64,000 nucleotides of DNA from Sphingobacterium sp. UGAL515B_05 (GCF_033097525.1 NZ_CP109907.1:5394001-5458000); one strand, 5' to 3'. Shown: positions 8,994-18,168, numbered from the stretch's first letter. Translations and numbers: made by a program. The notes: a model not told the origin generated them from the sequence alone.

Positions 8994-9138
8994 AAGCTAT
9001 TTTATCGATTACATAACGAGTTTAAGCCGGCAAAATACACATAAATCAGCAAAATCCAATTGTGTAAGGGATAAATTACGTTGGATAGCGGTTGAAATCT
9101 AACATTATATTTTTCTTTAACTCAAACTTAAAACACGC

Positions 9139-9215
9139 AGGGAATATTCTTATAACTTAAACGGATCTAATAGGGACTTTATAGGGACCTCATTCGGACT
9201 TTATTCGGATAAAAC
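9139..9215. repeat. Degenerate tandem array with 11-bp period, seven units
   Basis: Seven successive 11-mers read AGGGAATATTC, TTATAACTTAA, ACGGATCTAAT, AGGGACTTTAT, AGGGACCTCAT, TCGGACTTTAT and TCGGATAAAAC. GGA sits at positions 3-5 in six of the seven. An inverted copy (TAAAGTCCCT, 9220-9229) follows and could pair with the unit at 9172. Similar phased repeats occur at 26438-26522 and 53602-53645. Confidence 0.7.
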
Positions 9216-9380
9216 CGTGTAAAGTCCCTTTTTAATGCCTATTAAATCAGTTGTGAGTACTTAATAAATTTGACGCTTATAGCGCTATGCCCTATCCTTG
9301 AATTTATTGAAGGTGCAACGGTACAAAAATCTTCCACTTCGAGCATCAAAATATCAACTGTCTCGATCATTTTTATCCAT

Positions 9381-9414
9381 TTGTATGTGCTTACAAAAAC
9401 TTCATGTATATTTG
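9381..9414 (+). promoter_or_regulatory. Candidate rnhA promoter (TTG / TAnnTTTG)
   Basis: TTG at 9381-9383 and TATATTTG at 9407-9414 fit the Bacteroidota -33/-7 pattern with a 23-bp spacer, slightly long. Transcription would start near the rnhA ATG at 9421, implying a leaderless or nearly leaderless mRNA. Confidence 0.45.
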
Positions 9415-9420
9415 GCAGGT

Positions 9421-9915
9421 ATGATCGAATTATATACAGATGGGGCTTCAAGTGGGAATCCGGGCCCTGGAGGTTACGGAACCATCTTAAGAACTATTTA
9501 TACAGGCGATAATGAAGCCTTTAAAGGCAAACTTATCGAAAAAGAGTTTTCGGGCGGTTACCGCAAAACAACGAACAACAGGATGGAATTGATGGCTGTG
9601 ATCGTTGGTCTCGAGGCGCTGAAAAACCTGCAGCAACAAGTTACCGTATATTCTGATTCCAAATATGTCATTGATGCCATTGATAAGAAATGGGTATATG
9701 GTTGGATACAAAAGGGTTTTGCCGGCAAGAAGAATAAAGATCTTTGGTTACGTCTAATGAGTGCCTATAAACTGCATAATGTGCGTCTTGTGTGGGTAAA
9801 AGGCCACGCTGGGCATCCGTTAAATGAGCGCTGTGATCGCTTAGCTGTAGCAGCCTCCAAAGATAAGGCAAATTGGAAAATCGACAGTGTTTTTGAGATT
9901 GAAGAAGGGAAATAG
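9421..9915 (+). CDS. rnhA: Ribonuclease HI
   Basis: From the ATG at 9421 the product is 164 residues, close to the usual RNase HI length. It starts with the family's typical IELYTDGASSGNPGPGGYG, carrying the first catalytic Asp. The second acid is in NRMELMAVIVGLEAL, the third in YSDSKYVIDAI, and the basic region WVKGHAGHPLNERCDRLA completes the site. An upstream in-frame extension to 9298 has no family similarity and is rejected. It cleaves RNA in RNA-DNA hybrids during replication and repair. It is convergent with the sulfatase gene, and the two stop codons sit inside the two arms of one shared terminator. Confidence 0.95.
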   Translation: MIELYTDGASSGNPGPGGYGTILRTIYTGDNEAFKGKLIEKEFSGGYRKTTNNRMELMAVIVGLEALKNLQQQVTVYSDSKYVIDAIDKKWVYGWIQKGFAGKKNKDLWLRLMSAYKLHNVRLVWVKGHAGHPLNERCDRLAVAASKDKANWKIDSVFEIEEGK

Positions 9916-9950
9916 AAAAGGGAGCATTTTAATACATGCTCCCTTTTCTA
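9913..9950. terminator. Bidirectional terminator shared by rnhA and the sulfatase operon
   Basis: A 15-bp perfect inverted repeat with an 8-nt loop (arms 9913-9927 and 9936-9950), with A4 and T4 tracts within the arms. The outermost bases of the two arms are the rnhA stop (TAG, 9913-9915) and the complement of the sulfatase stop (9948-9950). Confidence 0.85.
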
Positions 9951-11573
9951 TTTAAAGCGAAATGCCGGTGGAGCAATCTCCTGTACTTTACTTTCTCTAA
10001 AATCCTTCATGCTTTGGGGTTCTCTAGCCTCTAATTCAGCGAAATCCACAACACCATTATCCTTAGCCCAACGAAAATAGGCTGTAGATAAGCGAGAAAC
10101 AACATCGTGATGCAGTCCAGCAATATCTTTGCGTTCAGTAGGATCCTGTTCCAAATCATAGAGTTCCCATTTATAGGAAGGCCAGGTTGATACAAGCTTC
10201 CATTTCCCGATACGTGCAGCACGGTTGCCAGCCCGTTCCCAAAACAAGCCCTCTGCCCGCGACACAGTATCTTGACCTTGAAATAACACTGGGAGCAAGC
10301 TTTTCCCGGGCAATTTGTTCGACTTAATTCCTTTATAATCTTTCGGATATACAGCGCCAGCCAAGTCATAGAAGGTAGGCGCCAGATCAATCACATGCCC
10401 GGTCCCCTGTCTGATGCCTTTCGCGACCTTACCCGGAAACCATGCTATAAATGGCGCGTTGATCCCTCCTTCATAGGTATAATCTTTAAATGCCTTGAAA
10501 GGTGTATTGGAAGCGTACGACCAATTTTTGCTCTGTGATTCAAACGAGCCCTCTGTTCCCACAGGCCCCGTATTCAACCGAGCGCCATGAAACCATCGCA
10601 CCAAATCTTCCGCTGGAGCTCCATTGTCTGAGAGAAACACGATAAGCGTATTGTCCAATTGCCCGTTGTCTTTCAGCTTCTTCAGTAATTTACCTACAGT
10701 CTGATCCAGACGATCAACCATTGCCGCGAAGATTTCCATTTTTTTTGCCCATAGCTGTCGTTGATCGTATGATAATCTTGACCAATCGTAAATATCTTCA
10801 TCAGGAATCGATGCTTCTGTCTTTATCGGCGTAAGTCCCAATTGTTTCTGCCGTTCAAAACGTTCTTGTCGAATAGCTTCCCATCCTTTATCATAACGTC
10901 CTTTGTACTTTGCAATATCTTGTGGCAAGGCCACCAATGGCCAATGTGGTGCAGTATGGGCCAGATAGAGAAAAAAAGGCTTCTCTTGGGTTTTAATCTG
11001 ATCTAAAAACCCTTCCGCTTCACGATTGATTACCTCTGTTGAAAACGACGATTCCAAAGGGTATCCTTCTGGGTCCGTTTGCGCTTTAAATGTCGGAGCT
11101 CCTGAATCTGCATTTTTTTCCTGTTTGGGGAATACCAGATCAAAGCCACGATCCCATGGTAGACTTTTCCCATTTCCCGAAACATGCCATTTGCCGGAAG
11201 TTGCAGTAATATACCCATTAGACCGGAGCACTTCAGCAATAGTGAGGGATTCAGTATTGATATAGCCTTGATAGGCAGGAAGACCAAGATCGTTCGAAAA
11301 GTAACCGACACCAGCTTTATGCTGATATTGTCCTGTGATTAGAGAAGCCCGTGTAGGTGCGCAAATAGAATTGTTATAGAATTGCTTCAGCCGTAACCCT
11401 TCATTGGCCAAACGATCCAAATTAGGTGTCGAAATTTCTGATCCATATGCTCCCAAATCTGAATAGCCCAGGTCATCCGCCAAAATTAAGATGATATTGG
11501 GCTTCTTCTGCTGTGCATTGCCTATCCCCATCAAGACAAGAAAAGTAAATAATGTAAAAATTATCTTTTTCAT
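9948..11573 (-). CDS. Secreted arylsulfatase (family S1, FGly-type)
   Basis: The 541-residue protein has a signal peptide (ending near GNAQQ) and an alkaline-phosphatase-superfamily sulfatase domain. Metal-ligand acids are seen in LADDLGYSD. The modification motif CAPTRASLITG is at Cys71, which must be converted to formylglycine. Other family landmarks are SGKWHV and FLSDNGAP. It hydrolyses sulfate esters, probably on a polysaccharide, in the periplasm. It is the last gene of the susC-susD-sulfatase-sulfatase operon, 17 bp downstream of the other sulfatase, to which it is clearly related along its length. The maturation enzyme is not in the window. Confidence 0.93.
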   Translation of the reverse strand: MKKIIFTLFTFLVLMGIGNAQQKKPNIILILADDLGYSDLGAYGSEISTPNLDRLANEGLRLKQFYNNSICAPTRASLITGQYQHKAGVGYFSNDLGLPAYQGYINTESLTIAEVLRSNGYITATSGKWHVSGNGKSLPWDRGFDLVFPKQEKNADSGAPTFKAQTDPEGYPLESSFSTEVINREAEGFLDQIKTQEKPFFLYLAHTAPHWPLVALPQDIAKYKGRYDKGWEAIRQERFERQKQLGLTPIKTEASIPDEDIYDWSRLSYDQRQLWAKKMEIFAAMVDRLDQTVGKLLKKLKDNGQLDNTLIVFLSDNGAPAEDLVRWFHGARLNTGPVGTEGSFESQSKNWSYASNTPFKAFKDYTYEGGINAPFIAWFPGKVAKGIRQGTGHVIDLAPTFYDLAGAVYPKDYKGIKSNKLPGKSLLPVLFQGQDTVSRAEGLFWERAGNRAARIGKWKLVSTWPSYKWELYDLEQDPTERKDIAGLHHDVVSRLSTAYFRWAKDNGVVDFAELEAREPQSMKDFRESKVQEIAPPAFRFK

Positions 11574-11590
11574 ATTACCTTCTTTTATTA

Positions 11591-13183
11591 CTAGCGAAAT
11601 TGATTGTTTGTCTTTAACCGATTGAAATCCACTACAGCATTCTCTTTAGCCCACTTCTCATAGCGTTTTTCAAGATCATTCACAATCTCTGGGTAGCGAT
11701 CAGCCAAATTGTTGTTTTCCCCCCGATCTTCATCAATATTGTATAGCTCTGGTTTGTTTTCTTTCCTAAACAGGGAGACTAGTTTCCATTTTCCATATCG
11801 AACAGCACGATTTCCGGCCCGCTCCCAGAACAGCGGAACATTGCGATCGACCTGATTAAGGTCTGAACGAAAAACAGCTCTTAAGCTTAAGCCAGGGAGC
11901 GCATTTATTGCAGTATCTCCAATATGGATTGGATAATGAGCACCAGCAAAGTCATATAGTGTGGGAGCAATATCGATAAGATGCCCTACTCCCTTCTTAA
12001 TAGCATTCGCCTTTACTTCCTTAGGATACCATACAATAAATGGGGCACCGATGCCTCCTTCATAAGGATTATCTTTATAACTACGCAGTGGAGAATTACC
12101 GGTTTGGGACCAATTGCCATTTTGCACCTCATAGGATCCGGGCAAACCAACGGTTTCGGTATTCCTTGCGGTATAAATCCGGGCCCGATCGCCACCCTGA
12201 GCACCATTATCCGATAAGAAAATGATTAGTGTATTTTTGTCTTTTTTCAACTCTCTCAGTGTTTTCCTAATGCGTCCGATACTCTGATCCATTCGATCAA
12301 TCATACCAGCGAAAACCTGCTGCCGGCGCTGCCAATACTGCTTCTCATCGTAAGTCAATTTCTCCCAGGACTGTACAGCGGAATCCTTTTTCGCAATAGT
12401 CTGTCCTGAAGGGAAAACACCAGTTCGTTGCGCATTTTCATAACGTTTGATGCGTAGACTATCCCATCCCTGACGATATACGCCATTGTATTTTTGTGTT
12501 TCCTCTTCTGGCGCCTGCAAAGGCCAGTGCGGAGCGTTAAAAGCTAAATACAAGAAAAAGGGCTTTTTCTCGCTTTGCTGTTCTTTGAGAAAACCAATGG
12601 CCTGATCGGTAATCTCATCAGTCAAATAACGCCCCTTTGGCAGGTAGAACGGTTTGTTGTTCCGATATAAAGGCACCGTCGGACGTTCTGGACCGTTGAT
12701 TTCATAAAAATTGGACGCGCCACCTACAAAATTAAAAGAACGTTCAAATCCACGTTGTGCTGGCCATTGATCGAAATCATCACCCACATGCCATTTGCCC
12801 GAAATAATGGTTGAATAACCAGCCTCTTTAAGAACTTCAGCTAAGGTCCTTGATTCACGATTTAAGAAGCCTTGATAAGCAGGAAGGCCTAAGTTAACAT
12901 TAAAATACCCTACGCCGGCACGATGCGCATACTGTCCTGTCAATAAGGATGCACGTGTAGGAGCGCAAATGGAATTGTTATAAAATTCCTGAAACCTCGT
13001 CCCTTCTTTGGCTAAGGCGGCTAAATTCGGTGTATGAAAGTCTGTCCCTCCATAGGGCTCTATATCCGAAAACCCCAAATCATCCACCAAAATCAATACA
13101 ATATTTGGACGGCTATCTTGTCCCCAGCTTGCCCCCGGCAAACTGCACAGACACAGTATAAGATATAAAAGTTTCGTTTTCAT
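11591..13183 (-). CDS. Secreted arylsulfatase (family S1, FGly-type)
   Basis: A 530-residue relative of the sulfatase encoded just downstream, consistent with local duplication followed by divergence. It has a signal peptide, the metal motif ILVDDLGFSD, and the formylglycine motif CAPTRASLLTG at Cys73. ISGKWHVGDD and FLSDNGAQGGD are also present. It probably removes sulfate from a glycan imported by the SusCD pair encoded upstream. The gap to susD is 23 bp, supporting cotranscription. The two sulfatases differ in the segment after GKWHV, which in S1 enzymes helps shape specificity, so they may cut different sulfate positions (inference). Confidence 0.93.
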   Translation of the reverse strand: MKTKLLYLILCLCSLPGASWGQDSRPNIVLILVDDLGFSDIEPYGGTDFHTPNLAALAKEGTRFQEFYNNSICAPTRASLLTGQYAHRAGVGYFNVNLGLPAYQGFLNRESRTLAEVLKEAGYSTIISGKWHVGDDFDQWPAQRGFERSFNFVGGASNFYEINGPERPTVPLYRNNKPFYLPKGRYLTDEITDQAIGFLKEQQSEKKPFFLYLAFNAPHWPLQAPEEETQKYNGVYRQGWDSLRIKRYENAQRTGVFPSGQTIAKKDSAVQSWEKLTYDEKQYWQRRQQVFAGMIDRMDQSIGRIRKTLRELKKDKNTLIIFLSDNGAQGGDRARIYTARNTETVGLPGSYEVQNGNWSQTGNSPLRSYKDNPYEGGIGAPFIVWYPKEVKANAIKKGVGHLIDIAPTLYDFAGAHYPIHIGDTAINALPGLSLRAVFRSDLNQVDRNVPLFWERAGNRAVRYGKWKLVSLFRKENKPELYNIDEDRGENNNLADRYPEIVNDLEKRYEKWAKENAVVDFNRLKTNNQFR

Positions 13184-13206
13184 TTACTTAAAATTTTATT
13201 CGTCTA

Positions 13207-14676
13207 TTATTTATTTATCCAATCGGGATGCTGTGAAAGATTTGGATTGAGACTCAGTTCGCGTTGTGGCGTCGGAAAATGAATATGGCGGGCAGCAGCA
13301 TTAGTCTTTCCAGCAGCTTTCAGCTTAGCGACATAATATACAGCTCCCCTTCGCGACAGATCAAACCAGCGCTGATATTCGTAGACCAGCTCCTTTCTTC
13401 GTTCTTCAAAAACAGACTCTCTAAAAACGTCCTTCGTTTCCGAAGCTAAAACCTCTTCCACACCGGCTCGGCGACGCACCGCATTTAGTGCATTACGAGC
13501 CTCTAACGTTGGGCCATTCAACTCATTTTCGGCTTCCGCAAAAATTAACAGTACTTCCGCATAACGGATGATTGGTGTGTTTTTAGAAGACTGCCCTTGG
13601 TTCCCAACAACGGTTTCATCATAATATTTATTGAATTGCGGTTTAGCCAATGGATAATATTTGCCATCTGTAGGCGACAGCATCCCCGTGGTAAAGGTTA
13701 CCGTCAGACGTTTATCATTTGCGGCAAAGCTCTTGTACAATCCGCCTTCTACGTGCAGTGCGTCGGCATAATCGCCATTGATCCCCGGAATATCCGCGGG
13801 TGCAGACCTGCTCGCCAAAGAATTTCCCTGATAACCACTGTTTCCCTTAAATTGAGCCGAAAAGATATGTTCGCTGCCATTCTTCTTATCAATATTAAAG
13901 ACATCAGCAAATTCCGGAAAAAGCGCGTACCCCTCCTTATCAATAACTTCCCTGGCTAATAATTTTGCGTTGCTCCAATCGCTTCGCGTCAGATAGACTT
14001 TTGCCAATAAGCTTTTGGCGGCTCCCGAGCTTGCGCGGCCTTTATCTGCGTCACTGTAATTTTTGTAATTCGGGAGCGCCGATGCAGCTTTTAGGTCAGC
14101 GATAATCAACTCATATACGTCATTTTCTGGAGCTTTAGCTACATAAAGTTCCTGCGGAGACAAGGTCTCAACAGGACTTGTTACCAACGGTACGGCCCCA
14201 AACCAGCGTACCAAATTAAAATAATGCAAAGCTCTCAGAAATTTTGCTTCATTAATCAAGCGCAGCTGTATAGTAGGTTCAATTTGCCCCGAAGACATTG
14301 CACCAATCTTCGCAATGTTAACATTCGAAGCATTGATCGCATCGTAACTCTGCTTCCAAAGCTGCTCCATCCGATCATTGGATGCATCATGTGTCAGATT
14401 GCTAATCGCCCGGACATGTGCATTTCTGGCTCTTGGTCCTGCTTCATAATCATCTGTAGCCATCTCAACACCGATCTGGAATAGGCTGTTATACAATGAT
14501 TGACCAGTTTCATATAATTTTCTATAAGTCCCGGTCACAGCCGCGATTGCTTGATCTTGATTAAGGTAAAACTGTTCTGACACCAAAGCACCTGCGGGAT
14601 CTTCCGACAATTTCGAGCACGAAATTGTTGTTAGAAAGATCGAAAAGACAGTGGATAAAAGATGTATTTTTTTCAT
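13207..14676 (-). CDS. SusD/RagB-family glycan-binding lipoprotein
   Basis: This 489-residue protein has a signal peptide with lipobox (TTISCSK) and the SusD layout: TPR-like helical N-terminal half and a C-terminal region with the typical RYAEVLLIFAEAENEL. RRRAGV and the closing HPDW are also present. It is a surface lipoprotein that captures glycans and lids the SusC channel. It is 69 bp downstream of susC and 23 bp upstream of the first sulfatase gene. Length is near the lower end of the family, with no visible truncation. Confidence 0.94.
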   Translation of the reverse strand: MKKIHLLSTVFSIFLTTISCSKLSEDPAGALVSEQFYLNQDQAIAAVTGTYRKLYETGQSLYNSLFQIGVEMATDDYEAGPRARNAHVRAISNLTHDASNDRMEQLWKQSYDAINASNVNIAKIGAMSSGQIEPTIQLRLINEAKFLRALHYFNLVRWFGAVPLVTSPVETLSPQELYVAKAPENDVYELIIADLKAASALPNYKNYSDADKGRASSGAAKSLLAKVYLTRSDWSNAKLLAREVIDKEGYALFPEFADVFNIDKKNGSEHIFSAQFKGNSGYQGNSLASRSAPADIPGINGDYADALHVEGGLYKSFAANDKRLTVTFTTGMLSPTDGKYYPLAKPQFNKYYDETVVGNQGQSSKNTPIIRYAEVLLIFAEAENELNGPTLEARNALNAVRRRAGVEEVLASETKDVFRESVFEERRKELVYEYQRWFDLSRRGAVYYVAKLKAAGKTNAAARHIHFPTPQRELSLNPNLSQHPDWINK

Positions 14677-14745
14677 TTGAATAAATTGCTTGTCAATACG
14701 AATGGGCTTATCACAAAATCCCTATTCAATACATTTACAGGTATA

Positions 14746-17700
14746 TTAAAAAGTCAAAGAAATCCCTGCGGAAATAGATCTAGCTGCAGGATAAATTCCC
14801 GAATCGGTCCCTATCTGCACGTTACTTCCCGACGTCACCTCTGGGTCAAAACCTTTATATTTTGTCCATGTCAAAAGATTTTGTGCTGTTAAATAGAGAT
14901 TAAGACTCTTGATACTGGCCCCTTCAAGCCATTCCTTTGGGAAGTTGTATCCAAAATGCAATGATTTCAGCCGGACAAAGGAACCGCTCTCTACAAATTG
15001 ATTGGAAAATACTGGTGCCGGGTCTAATTTTGCCCGCGGATATAACTGACTTGGATTTGAAGGTGTCCAGCGCATCAATGCATCACTTGATGCGTTTTGC
15101 TGACCGGTAAACATCTCTAGATTCTGTCTATTGATATTAAGCAGATCATTACCAACTGTTCCCTGTATAAGAAATGACAGATCAAAACCTTTGTAGGAAA
15201 TACTATTGGTCAGCCCAAAAATAAAATCGGGCTGCGCATTACCGATAATCGTTCTATCATTTGCCGTGGTAAATTGACCATCACCATCGATATCTTTATA
15301 TAGGCGATCTCCCGCTTTCGGTGTAGCATTTCCTGTAAACTTGCCCTTATTATTCTCTTCGCCCAATTGCAGAATGCCATCGGTTACCGTTCCATAAAAT
15401 GTACCGATTGGCTCGCCCACTTTAATAATATAGTTTCCAGAGATATAGGAACTAGCACCTTCACCAATAGTCAACACTTTGTTGCGATTAAAGGAAAAGT
15501 TAAAGTCTGTATTCCAGCTGACTCTCCCCTGTAAATTCCGTGATTTTAAACTCAATTCCAATCCCCTATTCGATACGGAACCAAAATTCTGAAGGGAAGT
15601 GGCATACCCTGAAGTCCACGGTATTTCGACATTCAGCAAGAGATCTTTGGTTTTCTTATAATAGTAATCGGCTGTAAATTGAAGGCGATTGTTAAAGAGA
15701 CTGATATCAAAGCCGCCATCGTATTGCAACGTACTCTCCCAGCCCAGATTTTTGTTGGGAATACGTTGTGGGGCAAAACCGGCGACAACATTATTTCCAA
15801 AGAGATAATTCAAGCTATATAAGGTCGACAGCGACTGGTATTGCCCAATCTCCTGATTACCAGTGGTACCAAAACTTGTACGTATTTTAAAATCATTCAC
15901 AGCGGGAAAAATCTCCTTAAAAAAAGATTCATTTGCAACACGCCACGATAATGCTACAGAGGGAAAATTACCCCATTTATTGTCCGCACCAAAGCGGGAA
16001 CTGCCATCGCGGCGCAAACTTGCAGAAACATAATACTTATTTGCGTAGTTATAATTGATCCTCGCCAAATAAGAATGCAAGCCCCAGGAATAGCTGTCAG
16101 AAGATGGCCGAACGATAGTAGAGCCGCTCTGCAAACTGTTGAATAACAGTTCATCGGTTACAAAATTTTCAGCACCGGCATTAAAGATCTCATTTTTAGA
16201 CTCCTGTTGGGTAAATCCTAACAAAGCATTAAAATTATGTTGACCAATTGAACCCGTATAGTTCAGGGTATTTTCATTTAACCAGGAAGTTCCGTCAAAA
16301 TTTCCTAAGCTCGCTTTTCCTTTAGTACCAGCTCCCTCATAAATATAAGATGGCAAATAATATTTATCGTCTCTGCTATTTAAATCAACACCGACCAATA
16401 CTTTTGCCTGTAAACCTTTTAAAATCCGATATTGAGCAAATGATGTCCCCAATATCCGAAGTCCATTAGAATTGTTAGTCGTTTCTTTTAAGGTTGCTAT
16501 TGGATTGGCAAATATGTTTTCAAAAGGGTTCCGTAACGTATACGCACCGTTGGCTTCATAGACGGTCGCTGTAGAAGGCATGATGAGTAAGGCATTGACA
16601 ATACCCGTGGGAGCTATCTGCGCATTTGTTTTATTAACTGATAGATTTGCACCGACCTGTAATCGATCGAAAGGATTAGCATCTATATTTGATCGAAACC
16701 CTATACGCTTAAAATTTGTGTTAATAATAACACCATCTTGATCGAAATAATTTGCTCCCAGATAATATTGTATTTTTTCCGCTCCCCCAGACAGCGAAAG
16801 CTGCTGATTATAAACCTTACCGCTTTGAAAGGCCTCTTTTTGCCAATTAGTGCCATCACCTAATTGATCGATTTCAGTCTTTGTGCGGTATTGGTAAGCC
16901 CCTAAGCCTGGATTTGCATCATACAATGCCTCATTTCTTAAAACTGCAAAATCATGGGCATTCAACACGTCTATTTGTTTAAGTACATTTTGTGCGCCAA
17001 AACTACCATCATAGCTTAATTGTACATGCCCTGCCCGACCTTTCTTCGTTGTTACCAGGATGACACCATTAGCTCCTCTGGACCCGTAAATAGCCGTCGC
17101 AGCCGCATCTTTAAGGACTTCAATGCTCTCAATATCCGTAGGACTGATACTGCCCAGTGGATTCACTGGCGTACCGCTTCCTACCCCCGTACTTTCGGTT
17201 TGGTTATACACCGGAAATCCGTCAATGACATAAAGCGGTTCATTTCCTCCCTGGATGGATGCCCCCCCGCGAATTCGGATACTGACACCACCTCCTGGTT
17301 GTCCAGAGGTTTGCGTGACCTGCACTCCCGATATCCCACCTTTTAACGTTTGATCAAGTGATGAAACAGGCTGTTTTAGAAGCTTATCAGGCAATGTGGC
17401 TACCGAACCTGTCAGATCGCGACGTTTCTGCGTACCGTAGCCAACGACGACAACCTCATCGAGGTCCGCTGATGCAGGGGTCAACTCAATAACAGCTGGC
17501 GACGAATTGACAACCAATCGTTTTTTTTCGTAACCTAAGAAACTTAAAATTAAAGTAAAAGGAAGCTTCTGTCCAGTAACAAATTGAAAATTACCCTGAT
17601 TGTCTGTCTGTACGCTATGGGTAACAGCCTCCAATTGTACGGTAACACCCTGAATGGGCTCCTTGGTTGTCGCATCAATAACCTTTCCAACTAAGGATGC

Positions 17701-17799
17701 ATTAATAATGGGTTTTGGTTCTTGTGCTTGTACGATTCCGAATGCGTACAGAAAAAGCACGACTAAAGCAGAATACCGCAGTCCTCCAAATTTTTTCAT
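14746..17799 (-). CDS. SusC/RagA-family TonB-linked outer-membrane transporter
   Basis: A 1017-residue SusC protein. It has a signal peptide (ending VQAQ), a carboxypeptidase-regulatory-like domain (about 35-110), the signature DEVVVVGYGTQKRRDLTGS, then a plug domain and a large barrel ending SAGISLTF. It imports oligosaccharides with the SusD partner encoded next. With the two sulfatases it forms a compact polysaccharide utilization locus for a probably sulfated substrate. No ECF sigma/anti-sigma pair, hybrid sensor or SusR gene is adjacent, so regulation must be from elsewhere; operator-like repeats lie in the leader (17834-17844 and 18045-18058). Confidence 0.95.
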   Translation of the reverse strand: MKKFGGLRYSALVVLFLYAFGIVQAQEPKPIINASLVGKVIDATTKEPIQGVTVQLEAVTHSVQTDNQGNFQFVTGQKLPFTLILSFLGYEKKRLVVNSSPAVIELTPASADLDEVVVVGYGTQKRRDLTGSVATLPDKLLKQPVSSLDQTLKGGISGVQVTQTSGQPGGGVSIRIRGGASIQGGNEPLYVIDGFPVYNQTESTGVGSGTPVNPLGSISPTDIESIEVLKDAAATAIYGSRGANGVILVTTKKGRAGHVQLSYDGSFGAQNVLKQIDVLNAHDFAVLRNEALYDANPGLGAYQYRTKTEIDQLGDGTNWQKEAFQSGKVYNQQLSLSGGAEKIQYYLGANYFDQDGVIINTNFKRIGFRSNIDANPFDRLQVGANLSVNKTNAQIAPTGIVNALLIMPSTATVYEANGAYTLRNPFENIFANPIATLKETTNNSNGLRILGTSFAQYRILKGLQAKVLVGVDLNSRDDKYYLPSYIYEGAGTKGKASLGNFDGTSWLNENTLNYTGSIGQHNFNALLGFTQQESKNEIFNAGAENFVTDELLFNSLQSGSTIVRPSSDSYSWGLHSYLARINYNYANKYYVSASLRRDGSSRFGADNKWGNFPSVALSWRVANESFFKEIFPAVNDFKIRTSFGTTGNQEIGQYQSLSTLYSLNYLFGNNVVAGFAPQRIPNKNLGWESTLQYDGGFDISLFNNRLQFTADYYYKKTKDLLLNVEIPWTSGYATSLQNFGSVSNRGLELSLKSRNLQGRVSWNTDFNFSFNRNKVLTIGEGASSYISGNYIIKVGEPIGTFYGTVTDGILQLGEENNKGKFTGNATPKAGDRLYKDIDGDGQFTTANDRTIIGNAQPDFIFGLTNSISYKGFDLSFLIQGTVGNDLLNINRQNLEMFTGQQNASSDALMRWTPSNPSQLYPRAKLDPAPVFSNQFVESGSFVRLKSLHFGYNFPKEWLEGASIKSLNLYLTAQNLLTWTKYKGFDPEVTSGSNVQIGTDSGIYPAARSISAGISLTF

Positions 17800-18081
17800 T
17801 GTATGTTCAATTTAATGTGAAAATGCAAACAAGTGCCAACGCCATTGGTACGCTTGTTATAAAAACTTTACTGCATGTTTAATGATATATAAACATGGAG
17901 GAATTGTATGCTTTTCAGCACATGCACATTCGAAAATTAATGAGAAAGGAATTAAAAAGAAAGGTGGGATTTGAATTGTTCTCGCGAACTGTAAAGTGGT
18001 CGTTTTTCATACTTGTTCAAAATTTAGTAGTATAGTTTAGTAATCGTTGCCAACGCCAATTGTAAACGACTACACAAATAT
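17800..18081 (-). promoter_or_regulatory. Leader/promoter region of the susC operon
   Basis: No gene is seen here. A TATATTTG box lies on the minus strand at 18075-18082 with no good -33 partner. TGCCAACGCCA occurs twice on the plus strand, at 17834-17844 and 18048-18058, 214 bp apart. The upstream copy overlaps a palindrome CGTTG-C-CAACG (18045-18055), resembling a LacI-type operator, placed just after the candidate -7 box. The regulator is unknown. Confidence 0.4.
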
Positions 18082-18136
18082 AAAATTATTTTTCAAAAAG
18101 ACTACTAGATAGGTCGTCTTTTTGAAAAATAATTTT
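18082..18136 (-). terminator. Long perfect hairpin after trxB
   Basis: Two 21-nt arms (18082-18102 and 18116-18136) are perfectly complementary around a 13-nt loop. On the minus strand the descending arm ends in UUUU. It lies 33 bp past the trxB stop and is most simply its terminator, although the AT-rich 21-bp stem is longer than usual. Confidence 0.7.
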
Positions 18137-18168
18137 TTGAACAAGTTATTGGTTTATTATTATTGCGA

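Larger units (their letters stand above)
8994..9420. other. Intergenic region between divergent fucosidase and rnhA genes
   Basis: No gene is supported in this 427-bp stretch. It must contain the fucosidase promoter, and it holds the 11-bp-period array (9139-9215), an inverted copy of one unit at 9220-9229 followed by a T-run, and the rnhA promoter candidate (9381-9414). Confidence 0.5.

Noticed and set aside
9139..9229. The 11-bp arrays as a CRISPR array
   Set aside because: Units are 11 bp, degenerate and directly adjacent, with no 20-40 bp repeats or spacers and no cas genes.
10031..10390. 119-aa open frame on the minus strand inside the sulfatase gene
   Set aside because: A different frame within the sulfatase coding sequence, with no independent evidence.
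18082..18136. Inverted repeat as an IS or MITE end
   Set aside because: There is no target-site duplication or transposase-like content, and the position right after trxB fits a terminator.
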